DNA of 64,000 nt from Neorhizobium populisoli (GCF_019430945.1 NZ_JAHYCB010000001.1:186001-250000); one strand, 5' to 3'; shown: positions 9,041 through 17,697, counted from the stretch's first letter. Translations and numbers: made by a program. Notes: generated by a model from the sequence alone, not told the origin.

Positions 9041-9862
9041 TTACAGAAAGACGGATGCGAAGAACTGTGCGGAGATGACGATCAGGAAGATGCCGAAGCC
9101 GGCTTCGAGCTGGCGCTTCGACATCGTATGCGCCAGCCGCGCACCAATCGGCGCGAGATAGAGCGTCACCGGGATGAGCAGCAGCACGGCCAGCCAGTTG
9201 ATATAACCGCTCGAAAACGGCGGCAGGCCGGCCACGCCCCAGCCACCCCAGATATAACCGACCAGCCCCGGCAGCGAGATCAGCACGCCGACGCCGGACG
9301 AGGTCGCGACGCCCTGGTGGATCGAGCGGCCATAGAGTGTCATGAACGTGTTGTTCAAGATGCCGCCGCCGATGCCCATCAGGCCTGAAGCCAAGCCGAT
9401 GCCGGTGCCGACCAGGAATTTCACCGGATTTCCCGGCAGGTCGTCGCCGAGCTTCCAGCTGGCGCGGTTGAAGATCATCCGGAAGGCGAGCACAAGAGCG
9501 ATGACCGCGAAGATCAGCTGCAGCTCGGTGCTGGAAGCCTTGGCGGCGATGACGGTGGCGATCAGCGTGCCGAGCGGTATCGCAACGATCCAGCCTTTCA
9601 GGAGATCCGTATCGACTGCACCGCGCTGTCGGTGCGCCATGAAGGAGCGGATCGAGGTCGGCACGATGATAGCAAGCGATGTGCCGAGCGCCAGCTGCAT
9701 GCGCACGTCCTCCGGAATGCCGAGAAGCCCGAACACGTGGAAGAAGATCGGCACAAGGATGGCGCCGCCACCGATGCCGAACATGCCGGCGAGAATTCCA
9801 GCCAAAGCACCACCGGCAAGCAGTGCCAGAACGAAGGGCAGGAGTTCCATTATCGGGGGCAT
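9041..9862 (-). CDS. TauE/SafE-family permease
   Basis: A 273-residue membrane protein with seven to eight helices and the duplicated TauE/SafE motif: GMFGIGGGAILVP in the first half and GLMGIGGGILNNTFM in the second. Members export or import sulfite, sulfoacetate and other small anions; the substrate here is not shown by context. The ATG at 9862 has GGAG about eight bases upstream and begins just before the first helix. A further upstream ATG at 9898 would add 12 polar residues. Confidence 0.88.
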   Translation of the reverse strand: MPPIMELLPFVLALLAGGALAGILAGMFGIGGGAILVPIFFHVFGLLGIPEDVRMQLALGTSLAIIVPTSIRSFMAHRQRGAVDTDLLKGWIVAIPLGTLIATVIAAKASSTELQLIFAVIALVLAFRMIFNRASWKLGDDLPGNPVKFLVGTGIGLASGLMGIGGGILNNTFMTLYGRSIHQGVATSSGVGVLISLPGLVGYIWGGWGVAGLPPFSSGYINWLAVLLLIPVTLYLAPIGARLAHTMSKRQLEAGFGIFLIVISAQFFASVFL

Positions 9863-10089
9863 AAAAATCTCCGGCGGATGCGCCGGAAGCGAAATCACGC
9901 CCGGCCCTTCGGCCCGGAATCCCTTGGCACAACTGTCATTTTTCCGTGACGTTCATACAGCATTGTGCCGGCCAGGCAAGCAACGGTCCCGCATCATCCG
10001 CCGCACGCATCCTGCGCGACCGTCATGACCAAAGTCATTTCAGGCCACTTATTTCCGCTTGCCGCAGAGATCCAGTAAAGCGTTCTGTT

Positions 10090-10182
10090 TTGTGTATGCG
10101 TTTATGTTTCCGGAGACCGGGCTACTCCCCGCGAGCCCACCTCCGCCCTCGCCGGCCGCTTGGCCGGCTTTTTCTTTTTTTT
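10090..10182 (+). ncRNA. Candidate trans-acting small RNA
   Basis: A stem-loop is formed by CGGAG (10111-10115) with CTCCG (10141-10145) and, inside it, GGGCT (10119-10123) with AGCCC (10134-10138). The apical loop ACTCCCCGCG exposes a C-rich stretch complementary to Shine-Dalgarno sequences. It is followed directly by a strong intrinsic terminator. This layout of stem-loop with anti-Shine-Dalgarno loop plus terminator is typical of rhizobial Hfq-dependent small RNAs. The 5' end is a guess, and I found no good promoter match. No particular Rfam family is claimed. Confidence 0.5.
10151..10182 (+). terminator. Rho-independent terminator
   Basis: A perfect 7-base GC stem, GCCGGCC (10151-10157) and GGCCGGC (10162-10168) with loop GCTT, is followed by a run of 13 T in 14 bases (10169-10182). 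It is a textbook intrinsic terminator on the plus strand. No plus-strand protein gene ends nearby, which supports a short non-coding transcript upstream. Confidence 0.85.
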
Positions 10183-10319
10183 AAGAAGCAATTATGATGC
10201 TCTGCCGCCCTTAAACTTATGGCTTTCGATCCAAGAAACCATAACGTAGATTTCCATTCTCTAATCGGTTCATTCTACGAACGAGGAAATCTCAATTTTA
10301 GACGAGCAGAGGCTTATCC

Positions 10320-11534
10320 ATGTTTGAAAAAGCGCTGTTGCGGAAAGGCGCAAACCTGCCAGCAATGGATGTTGGCTTGTTGGCAGAAACGCTGTTATTT
10401 TATCAGGATACGCACGTTATCGTGGATCCAGGAACAACAATTGAGCTAATAAAAAGCATAGGCATTGAAGATCTTTCTCGTTTAGTTGAAGAAAATCACA
10501 TCACGCTTGGCTACTATAGAAATTATATGGCTGCGCATACGAGTCGCGAAAACGGTGTTGCTATACATAGCCTCATCGAATTTCATCTAAGAGGGAAAGA
10601 CAGCGAACCAACTCTTAAATGGGATAAAGAACGCGAGCTTGATGAACTAATAAGAAGACAAGGTTTCGATAAACAAGAATCGGGTAGATTAGCGCGGCGT
10701 ATTTTAAAATTATCGTCCACCGAGAAAATGACGCTATCCGGCACGAAATTAAATTTAATAACAATGGCTAACGATGATTTAAGAGATAAAAAATACTCTG
10801 AAATATCAGCAAAAATTATAGTAGAAAGCAAGGTTCCCGGCTTCAAAATACCAGATCACTGGCGTTTTATTGTCCACCATCTAGATGCCGAGAATCAATT
10901 CTATGTTGAGACAAACTTTGATTTTGGCGATATAAATCGTCGTTATCAGCAGTTGGCTAAGGATGATTTTCTCACAGAAGCACACCTAATTGCAGAAATT
11001 TTCGAAGCGCGCGCAGATATGGCGTTTGCGTCGAAGCATATGGCGGAGGTGGTAACCAGTCCGGCACGCGGGCAAATTATGCAAGCAAAATTTGATCTAA
11101 TGAATTTAAGACGTGATCGGAGTAAAGCCGACATCGAACTATTTCAAAATATTCACTTTGAAGGAAGGCAGCTTCGCGAAGTTATGAACAGCGGAGAACG
11201 GACATTTGCTGAGTTTCTTAATCTTTTGGATGACACAAGGAAATTCAAACAATGGCTAAAAGGGGCCAACCCTGAAATAGGTTTAGTTAAAGAATATCAC
11301 CAAGCAGCAACGAGGGATTCTTGGCTTGATAAGCTGCCAAATAAGAGTTTTAGGTTTGGCGTGATGACTGGAGTTGGAGCCTTACTTGATGTATTAGCAA
11401 CAGGCGGTATTGGAACTTTAGGCGCATTGGCACTCGGTGCTGCCGACACATTTTTGGTCGATAAAATGCTTAAAGGCTGGAGACCAAATCAGTTCGTCGA
11501 AGATGATCTTCTAAAATTTATCGGCAAAGACTAA
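10320..11534 (+). CDS. AT-rich orphan protein of unknown function
   Basis: I do not recognise this 404-residue protein. Its codon use is AT-rich, unlike the flanking genes, which suggests recent acquisition. Residues 1-330 look soluble and largely helical with many charged residues. Near the C-terminus lies a Gly/Ala/Leu-rich hydrophobic stretch (FGVMTGVGALLDVL, then GIGTLGALALGAADTFL; about residues 345-385) that could form a helical membrane hairpin. The ATG at 10320 has a weak AGAGG upstream. It stands alone, just after a terminator, with no mobility gene. An anti-phage or stress effector is possible, but that is speculation. Confidence 0.75.
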   Translation: MFEKALLRKGANLPAMDVGLLAETLLFYQDTHVIVDPGTTIELIKSIGIEDLSRLVEENHITLGYYRNYMAAHTSRENGVAIHSLIEFHLRGKDSEPTLKWDKERELDELIRRQGFDKQESGRLARRILKLSSTEKMTLSGTKLNLITMANDDLRDKKYSEISAKIIVESKVPGFKIPDHWRFIVHHLDAENQFYVETNFDFGDINRRYQQLAKDDFLTEAHLIAEIFEARADMAFASKHMAEVVTSPARGQIMQAKFDLMNLRRDRSKADIELFQNIHFEGRQLREVMNSGERTFAEFLNLLDDTRKFKQWLKGANPEIGLVKEYHQAATRDSWLDKLPNKSFRFGVMTGVGALLDVLATGGIGTLGALALGAADTFLVDKMLKGWRPNQFVEDDLLKFIGKD

Positions 11535-11807
11535 ATTGCTTACACCAAATTGGCTGTAACGATGGTTGGTGGTATCGCCCAGCGGACTGCTGTTCAAATC
11601 GAGACCCGGCGCCACCATGGGCATGGCTCTCGCGCCGGGTCTCTGCCGCAGGTGGGGTAAGTCGGGGGACGGACACTGCGGCGGAGGAAGTCTTGCGCCC
11701 GTCGCGCTTATGGTTCCAGTTTGGTTGTCGGACATGGTTGACGGGAGATTAATGTCCACAGGGTGGACAGCCGAGGCAATCCGGCCGACGCAGTGGAATA
11801 GCCGGTA
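11535..11807. other. Intergenic stretch after the orphan gene
   Basis: I see no gene in this 273-base stretch. GC content returns to the chromosomal level within about 40 bases of the orphan's stop. The only structure I can support is the 12-base inverted repeat at 11601-11643. Confidence 0.5.
11601..11643. repeat. 12-base inverted repeat
   Basis: GAGACCCGGCGC at 11601-11612 is perfectly complementary to 11632-11643, with a 19-base spacer. It lies between the ends of two convergent genes (orphan gene and yjbR-like gene). It has no T-run, so a processing or boundary role is more likely than classical termination. Confidence 0.55.
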
Positions 11808-12128
11808 TCAGGAACGCCGTTTGCCAGGACCGGCGTGTTGCCATGCCAGTTCCAGCGCAGCACGCAGATCGGCTTCGTTGAGCATGGAGAGCGTCGCAAC
11901 CGTCCAGCCTTGCGCGCCCCAGGCATTCGGCAGGGCAAAGGCGTGCGGCAGCATTTCACATTTTATCTGCTGGTCGTCCGGGGAAAACCGGATATTGGCG
12001 GTCAGGCGATCCGCGGCGATCGTTGCGTAGATGCGCTTGACCTTGAAGGCGATGCGGTCGAAATGCGGCGTTTCCATCGTGCCTTCAAGCGAAAGAGCGA
12101 TGCGGCGCAGCGTTTCGGCATCCACCAT
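11808..12128 (-). CDS. MmcQ/YjbR family DNA-binding-like protein
   Basis: A 106-residue protein of the MmcQ/YjbR (DUF419) family, a small CyaY-like fold also seen fused to regulators. The pattern is recognisable from ALSLEGTMETPHFDRIAFKV at the start through the RFSPDDQQ middle to the C-terminal WQHAGP. A DNA-binding role has been proposed for the family but not shown for this protein. It lies 23 bases downstream of the extensin-like gene on the same strand. Confidence 0.8.
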   Translation of the reverse strand: MVDAETLRRIALSLEGTMETPHFDRIAFKVKRIYATIAADRLTANIRFSPDDQQIKCEMLPHAFALPNAWGAQGWTVATLSMLNEADLRAALELAWQHAGPGKRRS

Positions 12129-12151
12129 GATCGATCCTCTATTGACTGGCC

Positions 12152-13654
12152 TCAGTCGCAGTAGCGCTTGCCGCCGTTGCGGGAACGCAGGTCGAAGTGG
12201 AAATGGTTCCAGTGTTCGGCATTGCTGCCGGGGCCAAGCACCGTGTTGAAGTATTTGCAGCTATCGCTGCGCACCGATTTCAGCAGCGCGCCTTCGCGCA
12301 TCGAGAAGAAGCCCTTCTTGCGCACATCGATATCGTGACCGTCCTTCAGGGTGATCGCGCCGATATCGATCGCATTGCCCTTGGCGTGTTCCGACATCGG
12401 GTTGTAGCGCTGGCTGGAATTGTTCATGCGGCGGCAGGAATAACCGCCGAGCGGGGTGATCCGCTGAACGCCGGTGAGGTAACGCAGGCGGGCCGATGGG
12501 GCGAGTTCGTTCTTTACCCATTTGGCGAAGGCGAGCGTCGTCTGGCAGTTCAGGGTCACGGCCGGCTTCACATCGATATTGCCGGACAGGCCGGACAATT
12601 TCACCGGATAATCGATGCCGCAGCTGCCGCCCGGCGCGATGCGCGGACGGTCTTCGAACTCGACGCCCAGGCGGCGCAGTTCGGCGCGGCAGCTGACTTC
12701 CGATTGCGGCATGACGCCCCTGATCCAGGAATCGTCGCGCTGGCTCATCGGGCCGTCGGTCATCGAGGGGGCAGGATTATTGGGGCGGATCATCGCCACT
12801 TCCTGCATGCCGCCGCGGTTGGTCGGAACGCGCGAGGGTGCCGCGACACGCGAACCGTCACCCCAGGTCATGCCGCCATTGGCGTAATCGCCCTGAATGC
12901 CAGCGCCAGAGCGCTTCGGCGGAACGATGACGCGGTCGTCGGCCATCGGAGCCGCCATCTGCTGATATTTCGGCTGCGGCTGATAGGGGGGCTGGGCACC
13001 GCGACGCGGCGCAAGAGCCCGCGGACTGTCGGTGCCGATGCCATCGACCACCGGCTGATTGCCGACGCCTTCGGCGATATCGGTATCCTGCTCTTCCGCA
13101 AGGCCGGTAATGTCGCTTTCGTCCGGACCGAAACCGAGTTCGGAATCCATGTTGACGCCTTCGTCCGGAATGCTCGTCCGGCCGATGCCGGCCATCTGCC
13201 GCTGGTTCTGCGGCCCGGGCTGGCGACCCTGCACCTGCATCGCCTCATCGCTGTCAATCATTGGCAGGCGGCCTTGGCGCGACGCCATCTGCTGCGCGTT
13301 CGCCGGAGCCGCCATCGGCGCGCCGAGCGGTGCGTTCTGAACCTGATCGGGCGCGCGCAGATAATGACCGCTGTCGCCGGTATAGGCATCGTTACGCGGG
13401 CCGTTCGGCGTCGAGCCGAGATAACCGCTGCTCGCCTGCGAGACCGGTGCGGAATTCATCGGATAGGGCTGCTGGCCGATCGGCTCGCGCGGCAGGCCGC
13501 GAACCGGAGAAATGGCGCCCACCTGAGTGCCGCTGTCGATCGAGTTGGGCGGCACGAGATCGCCTGAAGAGCAGGCGCTCAGCATCGTGGTGATCGTCAG
13601 CGCGAGCAAGGACTTCCGAGAAAGAGCCCGCCGGGAAAGGGAAGCATACGCCAT
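12152..13654 (-). CDS. Extensin-like C-terminal domain lipoprotein with LAS-type peptidase motifs
   Basis: A 500-residue protein. From the chosen ATG at 13654 it starts with a basic then hydrophobic leader and a lipobox ending LSAC, so it is predicted to be a lipoprotein in the cell envelope. Residues about 30-310 are low-complexity, rich in Pro, Gln, Asp and Met. The C-terminal 190 residues match the extensin-C family and contain SEHAKGNAID (residues 421-430) and HWNHFHFD (481-488). These resemble the zinc-ligand motifs of VanY/MepA-type peptidoglycan peptidases. An ATG at 13783 would bury the signal sequence and is rejected. A cell-wall hydrolase role is inference. Confidence 0.85.
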   Translation of the reverse strand: MAYASLSRRALSRKSLLALTITTMLSACSSGDLVPPNSIDSGTQVGAISPVRGLPREPIGQQPYPMNSAPVSQASSGYLGSTPNGPRNDAYTGDSGHYLRAPDQVQNAPLGAPMAAPANAQQMASRQGRLPMIDSDEAMQVQGRQPGPQNQRQMAGIGRTSIPDEGVNMDSELGFGPDESDITGLAEEQDTDIAEGVGNQPVVDGIGTDSPRALAPRRGAQPPYQPQPKYQQMAAPMADDRVIVPPKRSGAGIQGDYANGGMTWGDGSRVAAPSRVPTNRGGMQEVAMIRPNNPAPSMTDGPMSQRDDSWIRGVMPQSEVSCRAELRRLGVEFEDRPRIAPGGSCGIDYPVKLSGLSGNIDVKPAVTLNCQTTLAFAKWVKNELAPSARLRYLTGVQRITPLGGYSCRRMNNSSQRYNPMSEHAKGNAIDIGAITLKDGHDIDVRKKGFFSMREGALLKSVRSDSCKYFNTVLGPGSNAEHWNHFHFDLRSRNGGKRYCD

Positions 13655-13999
13655 ACCAATTGCCACTCTTGCAGTCCCAACACCGGGCGCCCCGAAGGAC
13701 GGTGCCGAAATGACACACGCCAGGAGTTTAGGCAAAGTCGGTAAATGAAACCTTGAGGAATCAAGGTCTTTTCTGGGCTTCATGGTGTCGAATTGGAGCG
13801 GTGCCTGCAGTCGATAACAGGCGTCCGCCGGTCGGTTTCAGTCGCGACTGGAAGGAATGTCCGGTTGCTTACAGATTGCGATGAATTTGCCTGTACCCGC
13901 GGCAGGCGTCGTCTTACCATGACAAACTGGATGGAGAGCCTCTTGCTCAATACGCAGATGAAATGATCACCCTGCCCGCTTTAAAAGGACTGCTGCGCC
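13655..13999. other. Divergent upstream region
   Basis: A 345-base gene-free stretch between the extensin-like lipoprotein and the DUF1801 gene must hold both promoters. A small hairpin, ACCTTGA (13750-13756) with TCAAGGT (13761-13767) followed by CTTTTCT, is the only clear structure. It could end a short plus-strand transcript, but no gene precedes it. Confidence 0.4.
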
Positions 14000-14419
14000 A
14001 TGACGAGTACGCTTGTTCCCGGACACATCAACGAAACGCTGGAGCGCTATGCGGAGCCGGTACGGATACGACTTCTGGAAATCCGTGACCTCATTCTCAC
14101 CACCGCCGCGCAGACCGAAGGTGTCGGTGTGCTGACTGAGACGCTCAAATGGGGCGAGCCGGCCTATCTGACCGAGGCAAGCGGCAGCGGCACGACAATC
14201 CGGCTTGGCACCATCAAATCGGCACCTGATGCCTGCGCGGTGTTGTTCAACTGCAAGACCACACTCGTCGATACGTTCAGAGCCCAATTTTCCGAAGAAT
14301 TCGTCTTTGACGGCAATCGCGCGCTCCTCGTCCCCACGACCGGAGCCCTGCCGCGCGAGGCGCTGGCGTTATGCCTGCATGCAGCGCTGACCTATCACCG
14401 GCGAAAGCTGGCTGCCTGA
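14000..14419 (+). CDS. DUF1801 domain protein
   Basis: A 139-residue protein of the DUF1801 family (YdhG-like fold). Typical features are the helix RLLEIRDLILTTA, the LKWGEPAYLTEASGSGTTIRLG core and the C-terminal LTYHRRKL. Family function is unknown. AAAGGA lies about a dozen bases before the ATG. The gene stands alone and ends at a hairpin shared with the chemoreceptor gene. Confidence 0.82.
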   Translation: MTSTLVPGHINETLERYAEPVRIRLLEIRDLILTTAAQTEGVGVLTETLKWGEPAYLTEASGSGTTIRLGTIKSAPDACAVLFNCKTTLVDTFRAQFSEEFVFDGNRALLVPTTGALPREALALCLHAALTYHRRKLAA

Positions 14420-14425
14420 AACGCA

Positions 14426-14459
14426 GAAGCCCGCCGGACGAGGACATCCGGCGGGCTTC
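14426..14459. terminator. Bidirectional hairpin between convergent genes
   Basis: A perfect 13-base stem, GAAGCCCGCCGGA (14426-14438) with its complement at 14447-14459, has an 8-base loop. It lies between the stops of the DUF1801 and chemoreceptor genes. T-runs are absent or short, so termination strength is uncertain, but position and stem strength fit a shared terminator. Confidence 0.7.
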
Positions 14460-14478
14460 AATAGCGGAGATAGGCAGA

Positions 14479-16311
14479 TCAGGCCGCGCGGGACTGCGCA
14501 CCGTAGCCGGCGCCCCTGCCCCGGTCGCCGAGCTGGAAGGCAGCCAGCAGGCCCTGCAGATGCAGGCTTTGTTCGGCGAGCGTCTGGCTGGCGGCGGTCG
14601 TCTCTTCCACCATCGCGGCGTTCTGCTGGGTCATCTGGTCCATGTGGTTGACCGAGGAGTTGATCTCCTGCAGGCCGGTCGCCTGTTCGCGGGCGGCGGT
14701 GGCGATCGTGTCCACATGAGCATTGACCCGCTCGACCAGCGTGGCGATCTCGACCAGCGCATCTCCGGTGGAGCGCACCAGCGCGACGCCGCCTTCGACT
14801 TCGCGGGCGGAGTTGCTGATCAGCGTCTTGATCTCCTTCGCAGCATTTGCGGAACGCTGCGCCAGTTCGCGGACTTCCTGGGCGACGACCGCAAAACCGC
14901 GGCCGGCTTCACCGGCACGCGCTGCCTCGACACCGGCGTTCAGAGCAAGCAGGTTGGTCTGGAAGGCGATCTCGTCGATGACCGAGATGATCTGGCTGAT
15001 CTTGACCGAAGAACCCTCGATCCGGCCCATGGCGTCGATCGCGTTGCGGACGATCTCGCCGGAGCGGCCGGCGCTTTCCTTGGTCTCGCTCACCATGGTG
15101 CGTGCCTCATGGGCACGATCCGAGGCGGTGCGGACGGTCGCGGTGATCTCGTCGAGCGCTGCTGCAGTCTCTTCGAGAGCCGCGGCCTGCTGTTCGGTAC
15201 GCTTCGACAGGTTGCCGGTGGCGCTGGAAATGTCCGACGCGCTGTCGCGGACGACAAGGCTGGTTTCGGAAATGTCCTCGATCGCCTGGCGCAGCGCGCC
15301 GACGGCGGTGTTGAAGTCGTGGCGCAGCTTGGCATAGTCCTGGCCGATATCGGCAAGCGAGACGGACAGGTCGCCGGCGGCGAGCGCTTCCAGCGCGCGG
15401 CCGAGTTCGCCCATGGCGCGACCCTGACGATCGGCGGCAGCGGCGAGCGTGCGTTCGTTGCCGGAGCGTTCGGTGGCGAGCGCCCGGGCCTGCTCTGCCT
15501 CGCGGGTCTGCAGTTCGGCGCGTTCCTCGACCGAGTCACGCAGGACGGAGAGCGCGCGGGCCATCTCGCCGATCTCGTTCTTCTGTTCGGCGCAGGGAAC
15601 CACGACGCCGGTGGCGCCCGAAGCGATCGACTGCAGCGCCTGGCGGATCTTGCCGATCGGGCCGGTGACGGTGCGGACGAGGAAGGTGGCGACGCCGACG
15701 AGAACCAGCGCACAGACGCCGAAGATCGAGGCGAAGTTGATCGCATCGCGGCGGAACATGGCGTGCAGGTCGTCGACATAGACGCCGGTGCCGACGATCC
15801 AGCCCCAGGGCGCAAAGCCCGCGACGTGCGAATATTTCTCGACCGGCTGGTCGAAGCCCGGCTTCGGCCAGTAATAGTCGACGAAGCCCTTGCCGGTCGG
15901 GCTGGCCTGAACCGTCTTGACGAATTCGACGAACAGCGCCTTGCCGTTCGGGTCCTTGTCGTTCGACAGGTCCTTGCCGACCATTTCCGGCTTGATCGGA
16001 TGCATGATCATCCGCGGCAGCATGTCGTTGATCCAGAGATAACCGGAACCTTCGGCATAACGCATGACGGAGATCACCGACTTGGCTTCGGTCTGCGCCT
16101 GTTCGCGCGTCATGGCGCCGGAGGCTTCGAGCCCCTGATACTTCTTCAGAACCGTCAGCGCGGCATCGTTCATCTGTGCGAGACCGGCCTTGCGCTCGCG
16201 CTCCGACGAGGCATAGCTTTGGAACAGGCTGAAGGTCATGGCGCCGCCCAGGATGATGAGCGACAGCAACACGAGCCCGTAAAGCCGCCAGGAAATTGTA
16301 AGACGTTGCAT
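14479..16311 (-). CDS. Methyl-accepting chemotaxis protein with single Cache domain
   Basis: A 610-residue chemoreceptor. TM1 lies at about residues 11-30. A periplasmic single Cache domain spans about 35-190 (YLWINDMLPRMIMHP, then the YYWPKPG and APWGWIVGTGVYVDD segments). TM2 is about 193-213 and a HAMP follows. The signalling domain contains the highly conserved hairpin tip EIAFQTNLLALNAGVEAARA. The C-terminus ends GAGYGAQSRAA and lacks a CheR-docking pentapeptide. sCache_2 sensors often bind small organic acids, but the ligand is unknown. No che genes are nearby. Confidence 0.93.
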   Translation of the reverse strand: MQRLTISWRLYGLVLLSLIILGGAMTFSLFQSYASSERERKAGLAQMNDAALTVLKKYQGLEASGAMTREQAQTEAKSVISVMRYAEGSGYLWINDMLPRMIMHPIKPEMVGKDLSNDKDPNGKALFVEFVKTVQASPTGKGFVDYYWPKPGFDQPVEKYSHVAGFAPWGWIVGTGVYVDDLHAMFRRDAINFASIFGVCALVLVGVATFLVRTVTGPIGKIRQALQSIASGATGVVVPCAEQKNEIGEMARALSVLRDSVEERAELQTREAEQARALATERSGNERTLAAAADRQGRAMGELGRALEALAAGDLSVSLADIGQDYAKLRHDFNTAVGALRQAIEDISETSLVVRDSASDISSATGNLSKRTEQQAAALEETAAALDEITATVRTASDRAHEARTMVSETKESAGRSGEIVRNAIDAMGRIEGSSVKISQIISVIDEIAFQTNLLALNAGVEAARAGEAGRGFAVVAQEVRELAQRSANAAKEIKTLISNSAREVEGGVALVRSTGDALVEIATLVERVNAHVDTIATAAREQATGLQEINSSVNHMDQMTQQNAAMVEETTAASQTLAEQSLHLQGLLAAFQLGDRGRGAGYGAQSRAA

Positions 16312-16627
16312 GGGACCCCCCGATTATGTGCAATTCGCGACAAATTGTAATGGATGATCCTTACTAGGTAGTGAAGTAACGCAATAACCAGATATACGCG
16401 AATTAGACTCGACTAATTATTTGAATTGTTATCGCTTTTGGTAAGCGAAGCATGACCTTGCCGCTCAGGCGTTTCTACTCAGGGCCGATAAAACTGTTCG
16501 AAAATGCCAAGGATCGGGTCTTGCGCGTTCTTGTTTGTCGATCGCCTTAAAAGCGGTTCACACTGGCGCATGAGATGTTCTAGTTTGTCGGCAGGAGGAT
16601 TCTTCCTCGATCTTGAAGGACGACCGA
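16312..16627. other. Divergent promoter region
   Basis: 316 bases without a gene separate the chemoreceptor and thioesterase starts. The first 120 bases next to the chemoreceptor are AT-rich, as expected for its promoter. I cannot name a specific operator or promoter with confidence. Confidence 0.4.
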
Positions 16628-17029
16628 ATGACCGACACGACAGCCAACGCCCCCAGGCCCACCGGTGAACTGACGCTGCGCACGCTCGCCATGCCGGCCG
16701 ATGCCAATGCGGCCGGCGATATTTTCGGCGGCTGGGTCATGGCACAGATGGACCTGGCAAGCGGCATCCGCGCCGCGGAGCGGGCCCGCGGCCGCGTCGT
16801 AACCGCGGCGGTCAAGGAAATGGCCTTCGAACTGCCGGTCAAGATCGGCGATACACTCAACGTCTATACTGAGATCACCCGCGTCGGCCGCACGTCGATC
16901 ACGCTGTCGGTCGAGGCCTGGGCGCACCGCGCTCGCTTCCGCATCCTCGAAAAGGTCACGGCCGGCACGTTCATCATGGTGGCGCTCGACGACGACGGCA
17001 AGCCGAGCGCCGTCCCGGCCGACGAATAG
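16628..17029 (+). CDS. Acyl-CoA thioesterase, YciA-like
   Basis: A 133-residue hotdog-fold thioesterase that hydrolyses acyl-CoA esters. The MPADANAAGDIFGGWVMAQM segment carries the catalytic Asp/Asn region of the YciA/BACH group and is followed by the AFELPVKIGDTLNVY strand. The start ATG at 16628 has AAGGA seven bases upstream; the in-frame TTG at 16613 lacks this. The enzyme is cytoplasmic. The downstream membrane protein gene begins 22 bases later and may be co-transcribed. Confidence 0.9.
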   Translation: MTDTTANAPRPTGELTLRTLAMPADANAAGDIFGGWVMAQMDLASGIRAAERARGRVVTAAVKEMAFELPVKIGDTLNVYTEITRVGRTSITLSVEAWAHRARFRILEKVTAGTFIMVALDDDGKPSAVPADE

Positions 17030-17051
17030 GATCTAACGAAGGATCAGGACC

Positions 17052-17639
17052 ATGGACGCGCCCACCGCCGCCGAGACCTTCACGCATATCAAGGTGGTCA
17101 TGGGCATGGTGGTGAGCCTCAGCCTGGCGCGGCTGCTGAACGGACTTGCCGGCATCGTCCAGCATCCGCGCGCCGTGCGCATCTATCCGGTGCATCTCGG
17201 CTGGGTGGCCTTCCTGTTTCTGTTCCTGGTGCATTTCTGGTGGTGGGAATACCGGCTGCATGTGCTGCCGGTGATCGGCTTTGCCGCCTATCTCTTTCTC
17301 ATCCTGTTCTGCGCGCTGTTCTTCTTCCTCTGCGCCCTGCTCTTCCCGACCTCGATGCAGGATTATGACGGTTACGAGCACTATTTCCTGTCGCGGCGAA
17401 AATGGTTCTTCGGCTTTCTCGCCGGCCTGCAGGTCACAGACCTGATCGATACGGCGCTGAAGGGCGGCGACTATTTCGCCTCGCTCGGCCTCGAATATCC
17501 GATGCGCACCTCGCTCTATATCGGGGTGTCGGTGGTCGCGGCCTTTACGGCGGACCGGCGGTTCCATGCAGGCTTCGTGATCTTCGCGCTGGCCTACCAG
17601 TTCTACTGGATTTTCAGGGTCTATGATTTGTTGACGTGA
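17052..17639 (+). CDS. Hypothetical polytopic membrane protein
   Basis: An unrecognised 195-residue membrane protein with about five or six hydrophobic segments: residues 15-35, 48-62, 70-100, 120-135, 150-165 and 172-190. It has many aromatic residues (VHFWWWEY, FFFL). AAGGATCAGGACC precedes the ATG, a good ribosome binding site. It follows the thioesterase gene closely, so the two may form an operon. No catalytic motif is visible. Its 3' side carries a tandem palindromic repeat. Confidence 0.75.
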   Translation: MDAPTAAETFTHIKVVMGMVVSLSLARLLNGLAGIVQHPRAVRIYPVHLGWVAFLFLFLVHFWWWEYRLHVLPVIGFAAYLFLILFCALFFFLCALLFPTSMQDYDGYEHYFLSRRKWFFGFLAGLQVTDLIDTALKGGDYFASLGLEYPMRTSLYIGVSVVAAFTADRRFHAGFVIFALAYQFYWIFRVYDLLT

Positions 17640-17697
17640 AACCGCACGTCGTCCGGCGCGGCTATGCGGGCTTGCCGGTCACAGCAAGGCGGACTGA

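Larger units (their letters stand above)
9863..10319. other. Intergenic stretch holding a candidate small RNA
   Basis: No protein gene is convincing in this 457-base stretch. The left part is the upstream region of the TauE-family gene. The middle holds the structured element and terminator described separately. From about 10180 the base composition turns AT-rich, leading into the isolated orphan gene. A short open frame at 10219-10449 starts inside the AT-rich part but overlaps the orphan gene out of frame and has no similarity. Confidence 0.6.

Noticed and set aside
10219-10449. A 76-codon frame before the AT-rich orphan gene
   Set aside because: It overlaps the orphan gene out of frame, has a chaotic C-terminal composition and no similarity.
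11591-11616. A tRNA-like 3' end (TTCAAATC followed by GCGCCACCA)
   Set aside because: The T-stem does not pair, the CCA falls one base out of register, and no upstream arms can be built, so it is not a tRNA or an attachment-site remnant I can support.
14371-16350. A 659-codon open frame opposite the chemoreceptor
   Set aside because: It is a shadow of the chemoreceptor, which has clear Cache and signalling domains on the other strand.
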